A DNA stretch of 64,000 bases, from contig JABTTV010000001.1 in the NCBI GenBank assembly GCA_015075725.1, positions 2,790,001 through 2,854,000 on the forward strand, in the 5' to 3' direction. Below the pieces are notes generated by a model. It did no database searches, was not told the DNA's origin, and saw nothing but the letters and a program-made list of their open reading frames with translations. Shown piece after piece: positions 43,444 to 51,939 of this stretch (position 1 is the first letter of the stretch; each line of letters starts with the position of its first letter). Origin of the DNA: Anaerolineales bacterium. GTDB lineage: Bacteria; Chloroflexota; Anaerolineae; Anaerolineales; Villigracilaceae. The position numbers were made by a program, and so were the translations under genes.

Positions 43444-43929
43444 TTACTTTCCCTTGAACGCTTCGCTCACCCGTTTATATGTCTCTTCCAGCGCTTCAGG
43501 CAAGACGCGCGTCCCTCCCACCGCGGACATGAAATTCGTATCGCCGCTCCAGCGTGGAACGACATGGATGTGGACATGACCAAGCACGCCCGCTCCCGCC
43601 GCTTCGCCCATGTTGATGCCCACGTTGAAGGATTGCGTGTTGTACACCTCCCGCAGGACGGTCGTGCAGCGCGATGCCAACTCCATCATCTCCGCGCGGA
43701 CTTCGGGCTTCAAGCCTTCGAGGCTGGGAATATGGTCGAAGGGAAGCACCATGAGATGTCCACTTGTGTAGGGATAGCGGTTGAGGATCACATATGCATT
43801 CTTCCCGCGAAAAGCGATCAGGTTCTCGATGCCGTCTGTTTTGGCTTGCGCAATGCAGAACACGCAGCCATCTTCTTTGTTGTGGGATTCGATGTATGTC
43901 ATACGCCAGGGTGACCAGATGTGTTTCAT
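43444..43929 (-). CDS. HIT family hydrolase
   Basis: A 161-residue histidine-triad protein, acting on nucleotidyl-phosphate derivatives such as Ap4A/Ap4. CVFCIAQ near the N-terminus is a zinc-like CxxC, followed by NRYPYTSGHLMVLPFDHIPSLEGL and the catalytic HVHIHVVPRW. ATG 43929 is where the family begins (MKHIWSPWRMTYI). The frame continues upstream to 44280 only because it fuses with the frameshifted gene before it. Confidence 0.92.
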   Translation of the reverse strand: MKHIWSPWRMTYIESHNKEDGCVFCIAQAKTDGIENLIAFRGKNAYVILNRYPYTSGHLMVLPFDHIPSLEGLKPEVRAEMMELASRCTTVLREVYNTQSFNVGINMGEAAGAGVLGHVHIHVVPRWSGDTNFMSAVGGTRVLPEALEETYKRVSEAFKGK

Positions 43930-43972
43930 GCGATTGGAATTCGATTGGTAAATTTTAACCGAGAAAATGAGT

Positions 43973-44238
43973 TTAATGGATGAAATTCCCCGCCCGCAAT
44001 ATTCCCACCAGACCGACCAATACCCAAAAGATATTGAGCAGCGTGTATGCCTGGTCCTTTTGAGGATGGCGCACCATGAGAGCAGGATGGCATCTGCGGT
44101 ATTGAATATCCACACGAACATGAAGGGACTGGCGGGTCCCAGCCAGCTGACGAGACTGAAACTGAAGATACGCATCACGACGCCGATCATTTCGGGGGTG
44201 CGGATATGTTTCAGGACAAAAGCATTGATCGTGGACAT
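43973..44238 (-). pseudogene. Small membrane protein gene with a -1 frameshift in an A4 tract
   Basis: From ATG 44238 (GAGGGA upstream) the frame encodes MSTINAFVLKHIRTPEMIGV through a hydrophobic stretch to ILLSWCAILK. It then loses sense, while the adjacent frame continues KDQAYTLLNIFWVLVGLVG to a stop at 43973. Joining them at the four A residues (plus-strand TTTT, 44058-44061) gives a coherent protein of about 88 residues with two or three transmembrane helices. Either one A was lost (true mutation or assembly error) or a -1 ribosomal shift occurs. It lies 43 bp before the HIT gene. Confidence 0.6.
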
Positions 44239-44285
44239 GGGTTCCCTCGCAAGAGAAGTTTGGCGAAGTATACCCGTCACCTTTA

Positions 44286-44379
44286 GACCTGACAGGTCTC
44301 AACAAGGCATTTGCTGACCAAAACGCGTTTGTTGCCATGAATCCTTGACCATAAGATTTCTATGGACACCTGTCCGGCT
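44286..44379. mobile_element. 94-bp MITE-like repeat, copy 1
   Basis: Begins GACCTGACAGG and ends CCTGTCCGGCT, with the interior CATTTGCTGACCAA and GCCATGAATCC shared with copy 2 at 45182-45275. Same length and orientation as copy 2, roughly 80% alike by eye. No coding capacity. It lies just past the stop of the MOSC gene. Confidence 0.65.
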
Positions 44380-44389
44380 GCTTTGAAAA

Positions 44390-45031
44390 CTATTCGATCA
44401 ACTCTACAGGAGCGCCAACTTCGATTTGCCCACCTTGGATGGTGTCGGTGTCAAGCGCCAGCGTGCCATTGAACTTATCAACGATATGACGGAGGACTGC
44501 TGGATTTTTCGCTTGTGTATCGGGGTCGTATGTGGTCATGACGCATCGTCCGCGCAGTTGGGCAAACTCAATGACTGCCTCGCCGATTTTCATACGCCGC
44601 CCTGTCCATTCGCGCTCTGCCAACCCCTCCACGCCGCCAATGACCAGGTTGGGGCGCAGACGGCGATGGTCGTATCCAAACTCTTTGATGGCTCCATCAG
44701 TAGCGACCAATAACGGGAGCACATCGAAGCGTTCCATTCCATCCCATTCGAGCAGACGGGCATGAGGTCCAGCGGCTGTGATAATTGCTTGAGCGGACTC
44801 AGACGCATTCCACGGTTGACCATTGATAAATACCTGACCATATTGATCCACTGCCGCTTTCAGCCCCAGCAATTTTGGATGCGTGCGTGAGGTGATGAGT
44901 TGACGTGTCTGTTCGTTGTAGACCAGCACGCGGCGGTCGCCCGCAATACCATCTGCATTCAGCGAGGCGGATTTCAATTGTTCACCAGCCAATGATTTAA
45001 CGGGATACCGCCAAATTTCGGCGATATACAT
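44390..45031 (-). CDS. MOSC domain protein
   Basis: A 213-residue protein with MOSC N-terminal beta-barrel (MYIAEIWRYPVKSLAGEQL, DRRVLVYNEQTRQLITSRTHPKLL) and the MOSC domain RPNLVIGGVEGLAEREWTGRRMKIGEAVIEFAQLRGRCVMTTYDPDT. The conserved Cys lies in RGRCVMTT. Relatives (mARC, YcbX) bind molybdenum cofactor and reduce N-hydroxylated compounds. ATG 45031 starts at the family N-terminus; GTG 45052 is in frame upstream. The gene is flanked by two copies of a 94-bp repeat and preceded by a hairpin-rich leader. Confidence 0.88.
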   Translation of the reverse strand: MYIAEIWRYPVKSLAGEQLKSASLNADGIAGDRRVLVYNEQTRQLITSRTHPKLLGLKAAVDQYGQVFINGQPWNASESAQAIITAAGPHARLLEWDGMERFDVLPLLVATDGAIKEFGYDHRRLRPNLVIGGVEGLAEREWTGRRMKIGEAVIEFAQLRGRCVMTTYDPDTQAKNPAVLRHIVDKFNGTLALDTDTIQGGQIEVGAPVELIE

Positions 45032-45056
45032 GCTTGATTTATTTCGAGGCACGGTA

Positions 45057-45150
45057 ACACCTTGCTCGCATCAAAAAGATGCAATCCATGAATTTGAGAA
45101 GTCGGAAACGCCGCCCTTTTCTTCTCAGGCTTTGTTTGGATGCAAGGTGT
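45057..45150 (-). other. Structured leader upstream of the MOSC gene
   Basis: On the minus strand ACACCTTGC (45150-45142) pairs with GCAAGGTGT (45065-45057), enclosing two hairpins: TGAGAAG/CTTCTCA (45127-45121 with 45101-45095) and GCATC-T5-GATGC (about 45082-45068). This is a three-way-junction shape ending about 26 nt before the MOSC ATG. It could be a cis-regulatory RNA or a decayed palindromic element. Confidence 0.4.
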
Positions 45151-45181
45151 CGGGGTTTAATTACTTTTTGTGTAACTTCCA

Positions 45182-45275
45182 GACCTGACAGGCCTCAGCA
45201 GTACATTTGCTGACCAAGGCGCATTCGCCGCCATGAATCCCTATCTGGAAAGCTTGTATGGATACCTGTCAGGTC
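45182..45275. mobile_element. 94-bp MITE-like repeat, copy 2
   Basis: Perfect 11-bp terminal inverted repeats GACCTGACAGG (45182-45192) and CCTGTCAGGTC (45265-45275). The interior matches copy 1 at 44286-44379. No open reading frame of its own. The rest of 45276-45504 is AT-rich with no convincing gene. Confidence 0.7.
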
Positions 45276-45504
45276 ATTCCAGCGGCGGACGTAAACGATT
45301 TTTGGGAGGGATCTTTCCACACCGGCCGTCAAACAGGCGAATCTTTAAGTATTTTGTTTGATGAAAATAAAAATGGGGATATAATTAACAAACAACGAGG
45401 CAATAAGGTGAAACTTAAGAATGTATTTGTATCAGACGCTGAAGGCATTATTTACACAAGTCGTTTACCAAAATTTCTTAGGAAAAAAACAACCTCCCTT
45501 CCTC

Positions 45505-45533
45505 TTGACATCCTCCTCCGTCCGTCATAAAAT
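45505..45533 (+). promoter_or_regulatory. Promoter of the trp operon
   Basis: Consensus TTGACA (45505-45510), 17-bp spacer and TAAAAT (45528-45533), immediately upstream of the T-box leader. Confidence 0.85.
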
Positions 45534-45540
45534 CTCGCCC

Positions 45541-45930
<390 letters not shown>

Positions 45931-45942
45931 TTAATCGAATAT

Positions 45943-46013
45943 GTAGGGGCGGGGTCTCCCCGCCCAGGAATTTGAGATAACCTCGAAGTTGGGCGAGGTC
46001 CTCTCGCCCCTGC
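45943..46013. repeat. G/C-rich palindromic repeat between T-box and trpE
   Basis: GTAGGGGCGGGG-TCT-CCCCGCCC and GGGCGAGGTCCTCTCGCCC form two hairpins, with GTAGGGGCG and CGCCCCTGC as inverted ends. It belongs to the palindromic repeats scattered through this operon. Confidence 0.65.
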
Positions 46014-46042
46014 GAAATGGACGATGAACCAAAGGAGAATTT

Positions 46043-47527
46043 ATGTTACTTGAAGCAACTGCCACGCAAACGATCATCCGCGAGATCAGCGCAGATCTCG
46101 AAACGCCCATCAGCGTGTACATGAAATTGCGCGGCGAGGGCGCGTCGTTCCTGCTCGAATCCGTGGAGGGCGGGGAGCGCATCGCTCGCTATTCGTTCAT
46201 CGGAATCAAGCCGCGTGCGCAGTACATCATCCGCGGAAATGGGGTCGAAGTCATTGAATCCGATTCGTCGCGCCTGGTCACGCTCGAGGATCAGACCGAT
46301 CCCACGTATTTTCTGCAACAGGAGATGAGCCGCTTCAACTCACCTGCGATTGCAACGAGCGCAAGCTCAGGTGCAAGCGTCAAGGCGCAGACGGGTGTTC
46401 CGCGTTTCATCGGCGGGATGGTCGGATATTTGGGATACGAGTCGGTTCGGTTTTTTGAACCAGTGCTAAAGTCAAAAATGAAGCGCAGTCGAAGCATTCC
46501 CGATGGAATCTATCTCCTCGCCGATACCGTCGTCGCCTTCGATCACGCGCGGCGAAGCCTGTCCATAGTTGCGAACGTCCTCGATGGCGATGTCGACTCT
46601 GCGAATCGCAAGTTGGATGAAATCGAGTCTCGCATTCACCAACCGCTTCCACCCGCGCAGACGCGGGAGGTCAAAGCTTCGAAGACTCGCTCGAATATGA
46701 CGCAGGGGCGTTTCGAAGACATGGTGCGTGATGCGAAGGAATTCATTGCGGCAGGCGATATTTTTCAAGCGGTGCTTTCACAGCGCTTCACGCGCGAAAC
46801 GAATGTCGAGCCGTTCGATGTCTATCGTACCGTGCGGCGTCTCAACCCTTCGCCTTATATGTTCTTTTTTGATTTTGGGATCGTGGACGATGAGCCGCTC
46901 TACATTGTTGGATCGTCACCTGAAATGTTTGTGCGTTTGGAGGGACGAACCGCTTCCCTCCGACCGATCGCCGGGACGCGCCCGCGAGGAGCCGATGTCA
47001 ACGCTGACACCGCCCTCGCGCAAGAGTTGCTCGCCGATGCCAAGGAACGCGCCGAACATGTGATGTTGGTGGACCTGGGTCGCAACGATTTGGGGCGCGT
47101 GTGTGAGTATGGTACAGTCAAAGTCTCCGACTTTTTCACCATCGAAAAATATTCACACGTCATGCACATCGTCTCACACGTCGAAGGGAAGTTGGAGTCC
47201 GATCTGACCGCCTTCGACCTGGTTCGAGCCGCATTCCCCGCAGGGACGGTCAGCGGCGCGCCGAAAGTCCGTGCATTGGAGATCATTTCTGACCTTGAGC
47301 CTGACCCGCGCGGCGCGTATGCGGGCATGGTCGGCTACTTCGGCTTCGACGGTAACATGGACACCTGCCTGGCCATTCGCACCATGGTGGGGCGCGGCAA
47401 TACGTTCACAGTTCAGGCAGGTGCAGGCATTGTGGCTGATTCGAATCCGACCACCGAGTTTCAAGAGACCGTAAACAAAGCCTCCGCGATGTTGAAGGCG
47501 ATCGAGATGGCAGAAGAAAACAAATAA
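46043..47527 (+). CDS. trpE: Anthranilate synthase component I
   Basis: Chorismate to anthranilate, the first committed step of tryptophan synthesis; 494 residues. N-terminal regulatory part has LLESVEGGERIARYSFIG, containing the LLES motif that binds feedback Trp in this family. The C-terminal chorismate-binding domain has QRFTRETNVEPFDVYRTVRRLNPSPYMFF, PIAGTRPRG, LVDLGRNDLGRVCEYGTV, GTVSGAPKVRALEII and the closing VQAGAGIVADSNPTTEFQE. AAAGGAG is 6-8 nt before the ATG. First gene after the T-box. Confidence 0.96.
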   Translation: MLLEATATQTIIREISADLETPISVYMKLRGEGASFLLESVEGGERIARYSFIGIKPRAQYIIRGNGVEVIESDSSRLVTLEDQTDPTYFLQQEMSRFNSPAIATSASSGASVKAQTGVPRFIGGMVGYLGYESVRFFEPVLKSKMKRSRSIPDGIYLLADTVVAFDHARRSLSIVANVLDGDVDSANRKLDEIESRIHQPLPPAQTREVKASKTRSNMTQGRFEDMVRDAKEFIAAGDIFQAVLSQRFTRETNVEPFDVYRTVRRLNPSPYMFFFDFGIVDDEPLYIVGSSPEMFVRLEGRTASLRPIAGTRPRGADVNADTALAQELLADAKERAEHVMLVDLGRNDLGRVCEYGTVKVSDFFTIEKYSHVMHIVSHVEGKLESDLTAFDLVRAAFPAGTVSGAPKVRALEIISDLEPDPRGAYAGMVGYFGFDGNMDTCLAIRTMVGRGNTFTVQAGAGIVADSNPTTEFQETVNKASAMLKAIEMAEENK

Positions 47528-47533
47528 ATAATA

Positions 47534-47585
47534 TGTCGTTGCGAGGAGATTGCTTTGTCGGGAAGAACGCCTCCTCGCAACGACA
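47534..47585. repeat. Palindromic repeat between trpE and trpS
   Basis: TGTCGTTGCGAGGAG (47534-47548) and CTCCTCGCAACGACA (47571-47585): a perfect 15-bp inverted repeat around a 22-bp loop containing ATTGCTT. Similar to the element before trpB at 51898-51935. Confidence 0.75.
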
Positions 47586-47613
47586 CATGAGAAGTAACGA
47601 AAGGACATAACCC

Positions 47614-48663
47614 ATGACCCCAAAGTCCCGCCTCCTCACAGGTGACCGTCCCACAGGACGACTTCACCTCGGCCACTATGTCGGTTCACTGGAAAACCGT
47701 GTGCGCCTTCAGCATCAATACGAATCTTTTTTCATCATCGCAGACCTGCACACGCTGACCACGAAGCCCGAACCGGAATACATCAAAGAGATTCCAACCT
47801 ACATCAAAGAAACAGTGCTGGATTATCTCGCCGTGGGCATTGACCCTGATGTCAGCACGATCTTCGTCCAATCGGCGATCCCTGAAACCTATCAGTTGAA
47901 TCTGTTGTTTGAGATGTTGGTCACAGTCCCGCGTCTGGAGCGGATGCCCACTCTCAAAGATATGGCTCGTGACGCCCACATCGACTCCATGCCGTTTGGT
48001 TTGCTTGGATATCCTGTTTTGCAGGCTGTAGATATTTTGCTTCCCCGCGCACAGGTCGTTCCTGTGGGACGCGACAATCAATCGCACATCGAACTCGCGC
48101 GCGAAATGGCGCGTCGCTTCAATAATCTCTATGGCGAGACCTTCCCTGAACCTGAACCCATTATTGGCGATGTTCCGCTGCTCGTCGGTACGGACGGCCA
48201 GAATAAGATGAGCAAGTCATTGGGCAATGCCATCTATCTCTCCGACGATGCCGAGATAGTAAGGCAAAAGGTGATGAACATGTACACCGACCCGAAACGC
48301 CTCCGCGCCACCGATCCAGGGACCGTCGAAGGCAATCCTGTGTTCGTTTATCACGACGCGTTCAATTCCTCCAAATCGGAAGTGGATGATCTCAAAGAGC
48401 GCTATCGCGTCGGGAAAGTCGGTGATGTGGAAGTCAAGCAGAAACTCGCGGTTGCGATCAACAACTTCCTCGAGCCGATCCGAGAGAAGCGAGCCTACTT
48501 CCTGTCACACCCGTTGATCCCCAACGATGTGCTCGCTCATGGCATCAGCCGTATGCAAACCGAAGCCAAAGCCACCATGGACCTCGTCCGCGAACGAACG
48601 GGTTTGTCTTATTCACTTGATTTGTTTATTGACCAGGTGGATATTTTCGGTGAGTACGATTAA
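47614..48663 (+). CDS. trpS: Tryptophan--tRNA ligase
   Basis: Class I synthetase of 349 residues. HIGH-like motif [52 protein letters not shown] and KMSKS loop [18 protein letters not shown]. Its place inside the trp operon behind a UGG T-box means tRNA-Trp charging and Trp synthesis are induced by the same signal. Confidence 0.96.
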   Translation: MTPKSRLLTGDRPTGRLHLGHYVGSLENRVRLQHQYESFFIIADLHTLTTKPEPEYIKEIPTYIKETVLDYLAVGIDPDVSTIFVQSAIPETYQLNLLFEMLVTVPRLERMPTLKDMARDAHIDSMPFGLLGYPVLQAVDILLPRAQVVPVGRDNQSHIELAREMARRFNNLYGETFPEPEPIIGDVPLLVGTDGQNKMSKSLGNAIYLSDDAEIVRQKVMNMYTDPKRLRATDPGTVEGNPVFVYHDAFNSSKSEVDDLKERYRVGKVGDVEVKQKLAVAINNFLEPIREKRAYFLSHPLIPNDVLAHGISRMQTEAKATMDLVRERTGLSYSLDLFIDQVDIFGEYD

Positions 48664-48729
48664 CGATTGAAGGTCAAAAGTCTCAAGTCTCTTTTTACCT
48701 TCAACCTTCGACCCTTGAGGAATTCAAAC

Positions 48730-50349
48730 ATGCTAGTCCTAATCGATAACTACGACTCGTTTACTTACAACCTTGTCCAATACTTCGGCGAACTCGGCGC
48801 GGATATCAAAGTCTTCCGCAACGACCAGGTGACGATGGATCAACTTGTTGCGCTCAATCCAAGTCACTTGGTGATATCGCCGGGTCCGGGTGAACCGCTC
48901 AAGGATGATGGAATCTCCTCCGATGCAATCAAATACTTCGATGGCAAAATCCCCGTGCTCGGTGTTTGTCTCGGGCATCAAGCGCTTGGTGCGGTCTTCG
49001 GCGGCAAAGTGGACCGCGCCCAGCGTCTCATGCATGGCAAAACCTCCAAAGTAACTCACAACGGAGAGGGACTCTTCAAGGGCGTCCCGTCGCCGTTCGA
49101 AGCGATGCGCTACCACTCGTTGGTCGTCTATGATCCCATCCCCGCCGAGTTGGAAGTCACCGCCATTACACCCGAAGAAGAGATCATGGGACTCAAGCAC
49201 AAAGAGCATCATACCTACGGTGTGCAGTTTCATCCCGAATCCATCCTCACCGAACACGGCAAGCAGATTCTTAAGAACTTTCTCGACCTGAATCCCGCTC
49301 CCGTTTCGAAAGGAGACTTATCCATGCTCAAACCTTTTATTGCCAAAACGATCAATCGGGCAGACCTCACCGACACGGAAGCCGAAGAGGCGATGACCAT
49401 CATCATGACGGGTCAAGCCACGCAGGCACAAATAGGTTCTTATCTCACTGCGCTCCGCATGAAAGGCGAGACCATCGCCGAGATCGCAGGCTCTGTTCGC
49501 GCGATGCGCAGTGTCTCGGTCAAGGTTAAACTCAACACCACCGAGCCTATCTACGATATCGTCGGCACGGGCGGTGACGGCGCGCATACCTTCAACATCT
49601 CCACTGCCGCGGCGTTCGTCCTTGCAGGCACCGGACGAAAAGTTGCGAAACACGGCAACCGTGCTGCGTCCTCTCATTGCGGCTCGGCAGATGTTCTATC
49701 TGCACTCGGTATCAGCCTCGAACTCACTCCCGAACAGATCGCTCAAGCCATCGAACAGATCGGCATTGGCTTCATGTTTGCTGCCAAATTTCATCCTGCG
49801 ATGAAGCATGCCATCGGTCCGCGCAAGGAGATCGGTCAGCGCACCATCTTCAACATCCTCGGTCCGCTCACGAATCCTGCGGGCGCGAATATCCAACTTA
49901 CGGGCGTGTTCTCTCCCGCCTTCACTGAACCGATGGCGCAGGTGCTCAACGAACTTGGTTCCAAAGCTGCCATGGTGATTCACGGCGCCAATGGACTCGA
50001 CGAGCTCAGCACCACGGGGCTCAATCGCATCAGTCATCTCAAGAACGGCGCTGTTGAAACCTACGATCTAGATCCAGCCGATCTTGGTTTCGCGCAATCC
50101 ACAGTTGCCGAACTCCGCGGCGGCACGCCAGATGAAGCCGCAGTGATGATGCGCGATCTTCTCGGTGGCAAACTCACCGGCGCGCGCCGCGATGCGATTC
50201 TTCTCAACACCGCTGGCGCTCTCGCCGCTGAGACGGGTGATTTCAAATCCGTACTTGAGGAAGCCAGAGAAGCACTCGATAGCGGTCAAGCCCTTGCCAA
50301 GCTCAACGCCCTTGTTGAATTTTCGCAAAGCCTTCAGCCTGCTCAATGA
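48730..50349 (+). CDS. trpGD: Fused anthranilate synthase glutaminase (TrpG) and anthranilate phosphoribosyltransferase (TrpD)
   Basis: A 539-residue fusion. TrpG (about 1-190) supplies ammonia: [10 protein letters not shown], catalytic Cys in [11 protein letters not shown], and the His-Glu pair in [10 protein letters not shown]. TrpD (about 199-539) transfers phosphoribosyl: [16 protein letters not shown] (PRPP loop), [41 protein letters not shown] 48730 has GAGGAA upstream; a TTG frame from 48667 is rejected. An internal AGGAG (49311-49315) precedes the TrpD-initial Met at 49324, so free TrpD could also be made. It overlaps trpC by ATGA. Confidence 0.95.
   Translation: MLVLIDNYDSFTYNLVQYFGELGADIKVFRNDQVTMDQLVALNPSHLVISPGPGEPLKDDGISSDAIKYFDGKIPVLGVCLGHQALGAVFGGKVDRAQRLMHGKTSKVTHNGEGLFKGVPSPFEAMRYHSLVVYDPIPAELEVTAITPEEEIMGLKHKEHHTYGVQFHPESILTEHGKQILKNFLDLNPAPVSKGDLSMLKPFIAKTINRADLTDTEAEEAMTIIMTGQATQAQIGSYLTALRMKGETIAEIAGSVRAMRSVSVKVKLNTTEPIYDIVGTGGDGAHTFNISTAAAFVLAGTGRKVAKHGNRAASSHCGSADVLSALGISLELTPEQIAQAIEQIGIGFMFAAKFHPAMKHAIGPRKEIGQRTIFNILGPLTNPAGANIQLTGVFSPAFTEPMAQVLNELGSKAAMVIHGANGLDELSTTGLNRISHLKNGAVETYDLDPADLGFAQSTVAELRGGTPDEAAVMMRDLLGGKLTGARRDAILLNTAGALAAETGDFKSVLEEAREALDSGQALAKLNALVEFSQSLQPAQ
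49311..49326 (+). promoter_or_regulatory. Internal Shine-Dalgarno and start codon for TrpD inside trpGD
   Basis: AAAGGAGACTTATCCATG: SD at 49310-49315, ATG 49324-49326 in frame at codon 199, exactly at the domain junction. Confidence 0.5.
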
Positions 50350-51200
50350 ATATTCTTGAAAAGATCATCGAACATAAAAAGTTGGAGATAGCGGCGCTCG
50401 ACGCCCAAGCCTTACGCCGCGCCGCGGACTCTTCTCCTGCGCCTCGAGATTTCCTTTCCGCTGTCTCCCCTCGCTTTTCAGGAGAGGGGACGGGAGTGAG
50501 GTCGTCCCGCTTCGGGACTCGCCCAAGCCTGATCGCTGAACTCAAACGTGCCTCACCCTCCAAGGGGATTCTCGCCTCGCACCTCGACCTCTTCCAAGTG
50601 GCAGATATCTACACCCAAAACGGCGCCTCTGCCATCTCTGTGTTGACCGACGAAAAATTCTTCATGGGCAAGCTCGAAACGCTTCGTGAACTCCGCTTTG
50701 AGCGCAAATCCGAATTGCCATTGCTCAGAAAAGACTTCACAATTGATGAAATCCAAATCTATGAAGCCCGCGCCAACGGAGCGGACGCCATCCTCCTCAT
50801 CGCCGCTGCATTGACCGACGACAAGCTCTTTGCTGATTTGCATGCCTGTGCTTCGAGTCTGGGATTAACTGCCTTGGTTGAAGTTCATAATGAAGAAGAA
50901 ACCGAACGAGCGCTGAAGTTGAAAGATGTGAAGCTGATTGGAATCAATAATCGTAATCTTGCTACTTTTGATGTCACTCTCGAAACAACAGAAAAGCTTC
51001 GACCGATGATTCCTGCTGAGATCGCGGTTATCGCTGAAAGTGGAATTTTTACGGCAAGGGATGTGGAGCGATTGGCAAAGGCAAATGTGGATGCCATCCT
51101 TGTGGGTGAAGCTTTGGTGACTTCGGAAGATATTCCTGCAAAGGTAAGGGAGCTTTCTGGTGTCCGAGTCCCCTCTCCCAATGGGAGAGAGCTAGGGTGA
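50346..51200 (+). CDS. trpC: Indole-3-glycerol phosphate synthase
   Basis: A TIM-barrel enzyme converting CdRP to indole-glycerol phosphate; 284 residues. [78 protein letters not shown] and [15 protein letters not shown] with VGEALV are all present. Two segments are repeat-derived: an insert of about 20 residues ([16 protein letters not shown]...) at residues about 40-58, and the tail [12 protein letters not shown]. The family usually ends near the preceding ELSG. The start overlaps trpGD. Confidence 0.95.
   Translation: MNILEKIIEHKKLEIAALDAQALRRAADSSPAPRDFLSAVSPRFSGEGTGVRSSRFGTRPSLIAELKRASPSKGILASHLDLFQVADIYTQNGASAISVLTDEKFFMGKLETLRELRFERKSELPLLRKDFTIDEIQIYEARANGADAILLIAAALTDDKLFADLHACASSLGLTALVEVHNEEETERALKLKDVKLIGINNRNLATFDVTLETTEKLRPMIPAEIAVIAESGIFTARDVERLAKANVDAILVGEALVTSEDIPAKVRELSGVRVPSPNGRELG
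50466..50518. repeat. In-frame palindromic insertion in trpC
   Basis: TCCCCTC (50466-50472) pairs with GAGGGGA (50484-50490), followed by GTCCCG-CTT-CGGGAC (50504-50518). Antisense translation gives the [17 protein letters not shown] peptide, which from general knowledge is a common mark of dispersed repeats. Confidence 0.7.
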
Positions 51201-51209
51201 GGGAGAAGT
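51163..51209. repeat. Repeat forming the trpC tail and the trpF ribosome-binding region
   Basis: GTCCCCTCTCCCAATGGGAGAGAGCTAGGGTGAGGGAGAAG-like element spans the trpC stop codon. CTCTCCCA/TGGGAGAG is palindromic; its antisense translation contains [12 protein letters not shown]. The last part supplies the GAGGGAG that precedes trpF GTG 51211. Confidence 0.65.
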
Positions 51210-51210
51210 C

Positions 51211-51894
51211 GTGACCAAAATAAAAATCTGTGGAATCAAAACCGTTGATGATGCCCTTACCGCCATCGACCTCGGTGCGGACTTGATCGGATTCAACTTC
51301 TATCCAAAGAGTCCACGTTATGTGGAGGTGGGCGTATGCCGCGGGATCATGTCCAAGGTGCGGACTATTGGACGCGTGGCTTGTGTCGGTGTGTTTGTGA
51401 ATGCGTCGGTGGATGAAATCCATGCGACGATGGATACGTGCGGATTGGGTTTGGCACAGTTACATGGCGATGAAACCGTGGAGTTTATGGAATCTCTGCA
51501 AGAGAAATCGTTCAAGGCAATTCGCTTGTCCACGGGCTCTGAAACGGATTCACGGAAAATTACGGACTTCGCGGAAAAGCGGCACGGACTTGAACCTGCG
51601 TTACTAGTCGATGCAGCGGTAAAGGGTTTGTATGGCGGGAGCGGAGTTACTGCCGATTGGGTTGGCGCGGCGGAGTTGGCGAAGAAATATCCGTTGTTGC
51701 TGGCGGGCGGATTGACTCCAGAGAACGTCGCGGAGGCGGTCCGCAGAGTCAAGCCGTGGGGGGTGGATGTGGCTTCGGGCGTGGAGTCAGCCCCAGGGAA
51801 GAAAGATCCGAGCAGGATGAAGGCGTTCGTGCAGGCAGTGCGTGATGCTGAGAAAAAGATCGGGCGTGAACCAGAGTCTCGATATTCCAAATGA
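51211..51894 (+). CDS. trpF: Phosphoribosylanthranilate isomerase
   Basis: TIM-barrel isomerase of 227 residues. KICGIKTVDDALTAIDLGADLIGFNFYPKSPRYV (catalytic Cys), CVGVFVNASVDEIHATMDTCGLGLAQLHGDE, and a LLVDAA...GSGVTADW loop with the Asp. GGLTPENVAEAVRRVKPWGVDVASGVESAPGKKD closes the barrel. GTG start with a repeat-derived SD. Confidence 0.95.
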   Translation: MTKIKICGIKTVDDALTAIDLGADLIGFNFYPKSPRYVEVGVCRGIMSKVRTIGRVACVGVFVNASVDEIHATMDTCGLGLAQLHGDETVEFMESLQEKSFKAIRLSTGSETDSRKITDFAEKRHGLEPALLVDAAVKGLYGGSGVTADWVGAAELAKKYPLLLAGGLTPENVAEAVRRVKPWGVDVASGVESAPGKKDPSRMKAFVQAVRDAEKKIGREPESRYSK

Positions 51895-51897
51895 TAG

Positions 51898-51935
51898 AGG
51901 AGATTGCTTCAGGGCTGGCGCCCCTCGCAATGACA
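51898..51935. repeat. Palindromic repeat between trpF and trpB
   Basis: GAGGAGATTGCTTCAGGG-type left half and CCCCTCGCAATGACA right half, related to the element at 47534-47585. It ends 4 nt before the trpB start and leaves no ordinary SD at trpB. Confidence 0.65.
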
Positions 51936-51939
51936 TACT

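Noticed and set aside
43930..44280. N-terminal extension of the HIT protein
   Set aside because: This is the frameshifted membrane gene read through into the HIT frame. HIT proteins start at MKHIWSPW.
45258..45530. Plus-strand frame of 90 codons before the trp operon
   Set aside because: Its start lies inside the 94-bp repeat and its end runs through the trp promoter. No SD and no similarity to any family I recognise.
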